In this document: in pieces, positions 17,160 through 20,029 of the stretch
How the letters are laid out: each line of letters begins with the position of its first letter
Position numbering within the stretch: position 1 is the first letter of the stretch
Source of the DNA: Chara braunii
Taxonomy: Eukaryota; Streptophyta; Charophyceae; Charales; Characeae
Direction of reading: 5' to 3'
NCBI GenBank assembly: GCA_003427395.1
Contig: BFEA01000454.1
Span: 1,036,290-1,056,318, forward strand
DNA length: 20,029 nucleotides
Translations under genes and position numbers: made by a program
Notes under the pieces: model-generated
Databases searched by the model: none
Seen by the model: only the letters and a program-made list of their open reading frames with translations
Told to the model about the DNA's origin: nothing

Positions 17160-17830
17160 GTATCATGGTTCGTCATCATCGTCAGGGTGCTGCTCGTCAT
17201 CATCATCAATAGGGCGTGGTTCAACTTCATCATCACGGTAATGGTTCGTCATCATCATTAGGGTGCTGCTCGTCATCACCACCATCATCATCAGGGTACT
17301 GCTGGTCATCATCATCAAGGCGTAGGTCTTCACTTCTGTTTGGCACTAGTATCATCATCATTAACATCATCAGGGGTGCTGCTCGTCACTCAATGTTGTA
17401 ATACCATCATTAATAGTCCATCATCATAAGGGCGCGGTTGGCAAAGCTCGTCATGATAGGGCGCTGCTCATCCCTATCATCATCATCATTAGGTTATCAT
17501 CAAAGGTGCTCGTCATCAGCACCATCATCATCCTGTTGTCATCACAGGGCGCTGAGCGTTGTCATCATCATTATCATTGCCGACATCATCATCATCATCA
17601 TCATCAGTTTGTAATCATAGGGGCGGGGCTGTTGGTGCCGCTCTTTAGTATGATCAGCTTCATCATTCTGTCTTCATTCTCATCACTACCGTCATCATCA
17701 TCAACTTGTCATCATTAGATGTTTGCTCTTCAAGGTACTGTTTGCGGCTCACATCAGCAGGTGAGTTGGTCCTCACCATCATCCTCATCATCATCATCTT
17801 TAGGGTGCTGTTCGTAATCATATCATGATC
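17160..17830. repeat. Degenerate CATCAT minisatellite
   Basis: A recurring phrase GGGTGCTGCTCGTCATCATC (e.g. 17186, 17258) with variable numbers of ATC triplets, repeated about every 30-75 bp and increasingly degenerate. The longest pure block is CATCATCATCATCATCATCATC near 17584 (cut here to its triplet pattern). His-, Ser- or Met/Asp-rich frames are by-products. Confidence 0.8.
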
Positions 17831-18081
17831 ATGACTTTCAGAAATTTCCGATTGGATTGTTCCTGGAGGGTTAAACGGTAGGAAGGGGGTGGGGGGAGCT
17901 CTATCTTGCAGGGGCATCACAAGGTGGGGGGTGAATGTCTCAAAGAAGGTAGGGGCGGAGTAGGGGGTTGCCCTATTCCGGGGCAGGGGCTGGTGCGTGG
18001 GTCAATATCAGTCCCTGCGGAGGCAGAAATGGGCAAGGGGCCGGGGGGCCATGCTTTAGGTGGGAACTGCGTGCTCTTGGG
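17831..18081. other. G-rich intergenic sequence
   Basis: Plus strand rich in GGGG runs (17883-17896, 17952-17968, 18030-18048). No gene seen. Confidence 0.4.
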
Positions 18082-18380
18082 GAAAGGGGCAGTGCCGGTC
18101 CCGTGAACGTGACCGGCTGGTAACGGGGGCCAAATTCTGTGAACGGCCGTTCACAGGGTTTCCGCCCATGTGGAGGCCAGGACGGTCGGTATCAGGGCCC
18201 GAGGGCGGTGGTGCGGGGGCCTTCTACACCCCCCTGCCTTCAAAAACAAAAAAAACAACGGAATGGGGTGTGTGTGAAGAAAAATAAAATAAAATGTTTG
18301 GGGGGTGGAGGCGGGTGGGGGTTGACACAGGCCCGCAGGACCCTGGCAGAGAAGAGAAGCGGGGAAAAGAAGATTAATCC

Positions 18381-18382
<2 letters not shown>

Positions 18383-18436
<54 letters not shown>

Positions 18437-18445
18437 TCTCTTTCT
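18383..18445. repeat. (CT)n microsatellite
   Basis: About 60 bp of CT with minor interruptions, inside the 729-bp hAT-like element. Confidence 0.95.
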
Positions 18446-18718
18446 TTGTGAGACGAACCCCGTTGAGGTTGGCGCTTTATTGCATCACGAAATAACCTAC
18501 AAAATAAAAAAAATCGAAATAACCTACAAATGAACAAACGAAAATGCTTATTTTGGCTGGTTGCATTTTTTTTTTTCGTTTTTTAATTAAAAAAATATTA
18601 TTCGTGAAAAAAAATAATAAAAAAAATATGGGGGGTTACCCTCTGATGACCCCCACCCTCCTATAAAAACAAGAACACCCCTTCCCAGCAAAAAGAAAAA
18701 AAAAAAAACGATCCCGCT

Positions 18719-18770
18719 CTCCATGAACTCCATGAACTCCCATGTCGTGAACTCCGTGAACTCCATGAAC
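18719..18770. repeat. 9-bp CTCCATGAA minisatellite
   Basis: CTCCATGAA CTCCATGAA, then a degenerate unit, CTCCGTGAA and CTCCATGAA. It sits just inside the right end of the hAT-like element and overlaps the GTGAAC subterminal motif. Confidence 0.7.
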
Positions 18771-18826
18771 GGTTTCCGTACACAGACCCCGTGAACGGTG
18801 AACGGGGGTACGGCACTGGAAAGGGG

Positions 18827-19059
18827 GATATATAGGGTTGGTCCTATATTGGGGCCGAGGGATAGTGGGTGACTCACCTTGGCGGAGGCAGTGTAGGGCT
18901 GAGGGGGGAGGGGGAGGGAGGGGCGATTTTTCTTGAATAAGTCTATCATCTAGTTTACTATTTCTTTTCATTTGGTTTGCCGCTTGAGGAGGTTGTTGGA
19001 ATAGGTGCTATTTGGCAAGTCATCTGTGATCCTGGGAAGGGTGGTTGAAAATTCGGTGG
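18827..19059. other. Intergenic, no gene seen
   Basis: A G/A-rich run at 18900-18927; otherwise nothing recognised. Confidence 0.4.
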
Positions 19060-19670
19060 CCCTCGAAGACCAATGCTGGAGCAATGCTGGCCGGAGCCGG
19101 AGCCGGAGCCAGGTGGCGCAACTCTATGACCTAGCTTAGTGGGGGCGTGAGGCCTGGTAGAGAGCTCTGGGGGCCTGTGTGCGGGGGCAGTCTCAGTGGT
19201 CATTGGGGGTCGTAACTGGAGCAATGCTGGCCGGTGCTGGAGCAAGGTGGTGCAACTCTGTAACCTAACCTGATGGGAGCATGAGGCCTGGAAGAGCTTC
19301 GGTTCGTGCTGAAAACAGCCATGCTGGATTCAATAGGTTTCACCTATCTGATTTGTCGGTGGTTCTTATGAATTTCTTAGGACTCTAGGGACTCTTAGCA
19401 ACCGATCCTAGGCGGTTTTGAAGCGGTTATACTCAGTGATCTGCGGCTGTTCAATGCCAGAACGACGCTGGCCAGTGCTGGGGTGTTGCCCTGTAACCTG
19501 CTGATGCAGGAGCGTGAGGCCTGGTAGAGAGATCTGGGGATGCTTTGGGGGTGGGCATTCCAAGGGACAGCCAAGGTTTGCTGCTGGAACGACGCTGGTC
19601 GGAGCTGGGGCGAGTTGTGTTGCCCTGTAACCCAGCAAGGTGGGGGCGTGAGGCCTGGAAGAGCTCAGCA
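19060..19670 (+). repeat. Family R tandem cluster, units R3-R6
   Basis: Four units start near 19080, 19220, 19461 and 19588. Each has (AACGACG or AGCAATG)CTGGCCGG, then a GCCCTGTAACC or CAACTCTGTAACC motif, then GCGTGAGGCCTGG(T/A)(A/G)AGAG. R3 and R5 continue with ATCTGGGG and a CATTCCA/CTCAGTGG end. Spacing is ~140, ~240 and ~127 bp, so the R4-R5 interval contains other sequence. Isolated units occur at 12585 and 13460. Confidence 0.65.
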
Positions 19671-19764
19671 GGGAGTAAGACTGTTGGAAAGTCTTAGAAG
19701 GGCTTGTTAGGGATCCTGAGGGTTGTGAGCATTCGTAGGACCTGTGTGGCAGCCTATTGCATGA

Positions 19765-19906
19765 GTAGTTCTTTAAACGACCAGTACTTGGCCCATACAT
19801 GGGCCGCGGGGCATCCCCGTTAACGCGCCTGAGTGGCAGCCCGGTCGGCCCAACAAGGCCGGGCTGCGGCATTTCAGGGATGACACATAGCACAAAAAAA
19901 AATAAA
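19765..19906 (+). mobile_element. LINE-F: LINE 3' end with A-rich tail
   Basis: TTTAAACGACCAGTACTTGG, then GGCCCA/TGGGCC pairing and CCCGTTAACGCGCC, align with LINE-E at roughly 85% by eye over 60 bp. In the LINE frame it reads LNDQYLAHTWAAGHPR and TAA, against LNHQYLAQLWAAGVSR and TAA in LINE-E. Downstream a strong stem GCAGCCCGG (19836-19844) with CCGGGCTGC (19859-19867) precedes the A-rich tail from 19892. Confidence 0.6.
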
Positions 19907-19964
19907 AAAATCACAAACGTAAATTCTACAAAGGAAAAAAAAAAAAACCAAACAAATGACGCGG

Positions 19965-19967
<3 letters not shown>

Positions 19968-20029
<62 letters not shown>
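19968..20029. repeat. (CT)n microsatellite, runs off the window
   Basis: Uninterrupted CT for about 60 bp to the last base. Confidence 0.98.

Larger units (their letters stand above)
18090..18818. mobile_element. Non-autonomous hAT-like DNA transposon, 729 bp
   Basis: Exact 8-bp direct repeats GAAAGGGG at 18082-18089 and 18819-18826. Ends are inverted, CAGTGCCGGTCCC at the left and CAGTGCCGTACCC at the right on the opposite strand; CAGTG-type ends are common in hAT elements. Motifs around GTGAACGG cluster near both ends (18101, 18139, 18740-18800). A 20-bp perfect palindrome lies at 18137-18156. The interior is low-complexity: a CT array, A/T-rich sequence with a 16-bp direct repeat (18488-18503, 18515-18530), and a 9-bp minisatellite. 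No transposase. Confidence 0.78.

Noticed and set aside
17160-17920. His-, Ser- or Met-rich frames, possible metal-binding peptide
   Set aside because: Direct product of the ATC minisatellite; the unit is not a multiple of three and frames are interrupted.
18139-18537. Arg/Glu- or Ser/Leu-repeat frames
   Set aside because: Translations of the (CT)n array.
19408-19914. Shared peptide RRVNG..PRP..GPSTG in minus/plus frames near 19.8 and 12.06 kb
   Set aside because: It is the antisense reading of the LINE 3' end; nucleotide similarity and the poly(A) orientation explain it better.
1-20029. CRISPR arrays, bacterial operons, riboswitches
   Set aside because: No regular spacer array or prokaryotic gene organisation is present; content is eukaryotic.

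Overview
Eukaryotic, transposon-dominated genomic DNA with one convincing host gene. The lineage suggested is a plant or streptophyte alga. The evidence is LINE proteins with a plant-style reverse-transcriptase zinc-binding domain, a ZIP metal transporter of the plant/fungal type, and abundant hAT-like and Stowaway-like non-autonomous elements, microsatellites and A/T homopolymers. A Chara-like alga is my best guess, but this is an inference I cannot test here. The window starts in a T-run and ends in a (CT)n run.

Layout. 1-2310: a SINE-like copy, then a minus-strand LINE whose long ORF joins the pre-RT linker directly to the C-terminal region, with the reverse-transcriptase core missing. 3107-3266: another SINE copy. 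3576-5091: a 1.5 kb hAT-like element with an exact 8-bp target duplication. 5110-5275: a SINE copy. 5338-5866: a foldback Stowaway-like element with ~198-bp arms. 6046-6236: a dispersed repeat (family M). 6320-7086: a decayed LINE RT fragment carrying FAND in place of FADD. 7087-9723: an unassigned, CpG-richer stretch with a 138-nt hairpin. 9724-11591: a 3'-terminal LINE copy with poly(A), broken by frameshifts. 11973-13816: LINE tail, SINE heads, a further LINE fragment and family R repeat units. 13957-14113: a SINE copy. 14250-15281: an intact, intronless ZIP transporter gene on the minus strand. 15528-16115: a second family M copy and a SINE copy with a 16-bp target duplication. 16500-17830: a tRNA-like B box, a 38-bp tandem duplication and a degenerate ATC minisatellite. 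18090-18818: a second hAT-like element with an exact 8-bp target duplication. 19060-19906: a family R tandem cluster and a LINE 3' end.

How the parts relate. The LINE pieces (A-F) share C-terminal and 3'-terminal features, and a LINE of this kind could supply the machinery that mobilises the poly(A)-tailed SINE-like family. At least seven SINE copies share a 5' hairpin whose stem co-varies, with wobble pairs that make sense only on the poly(A) strand. This family is the most interesting candidate for something undescribed in the window. The ZIP gene appears functionally unrelated to its repeat-filled surroundings.
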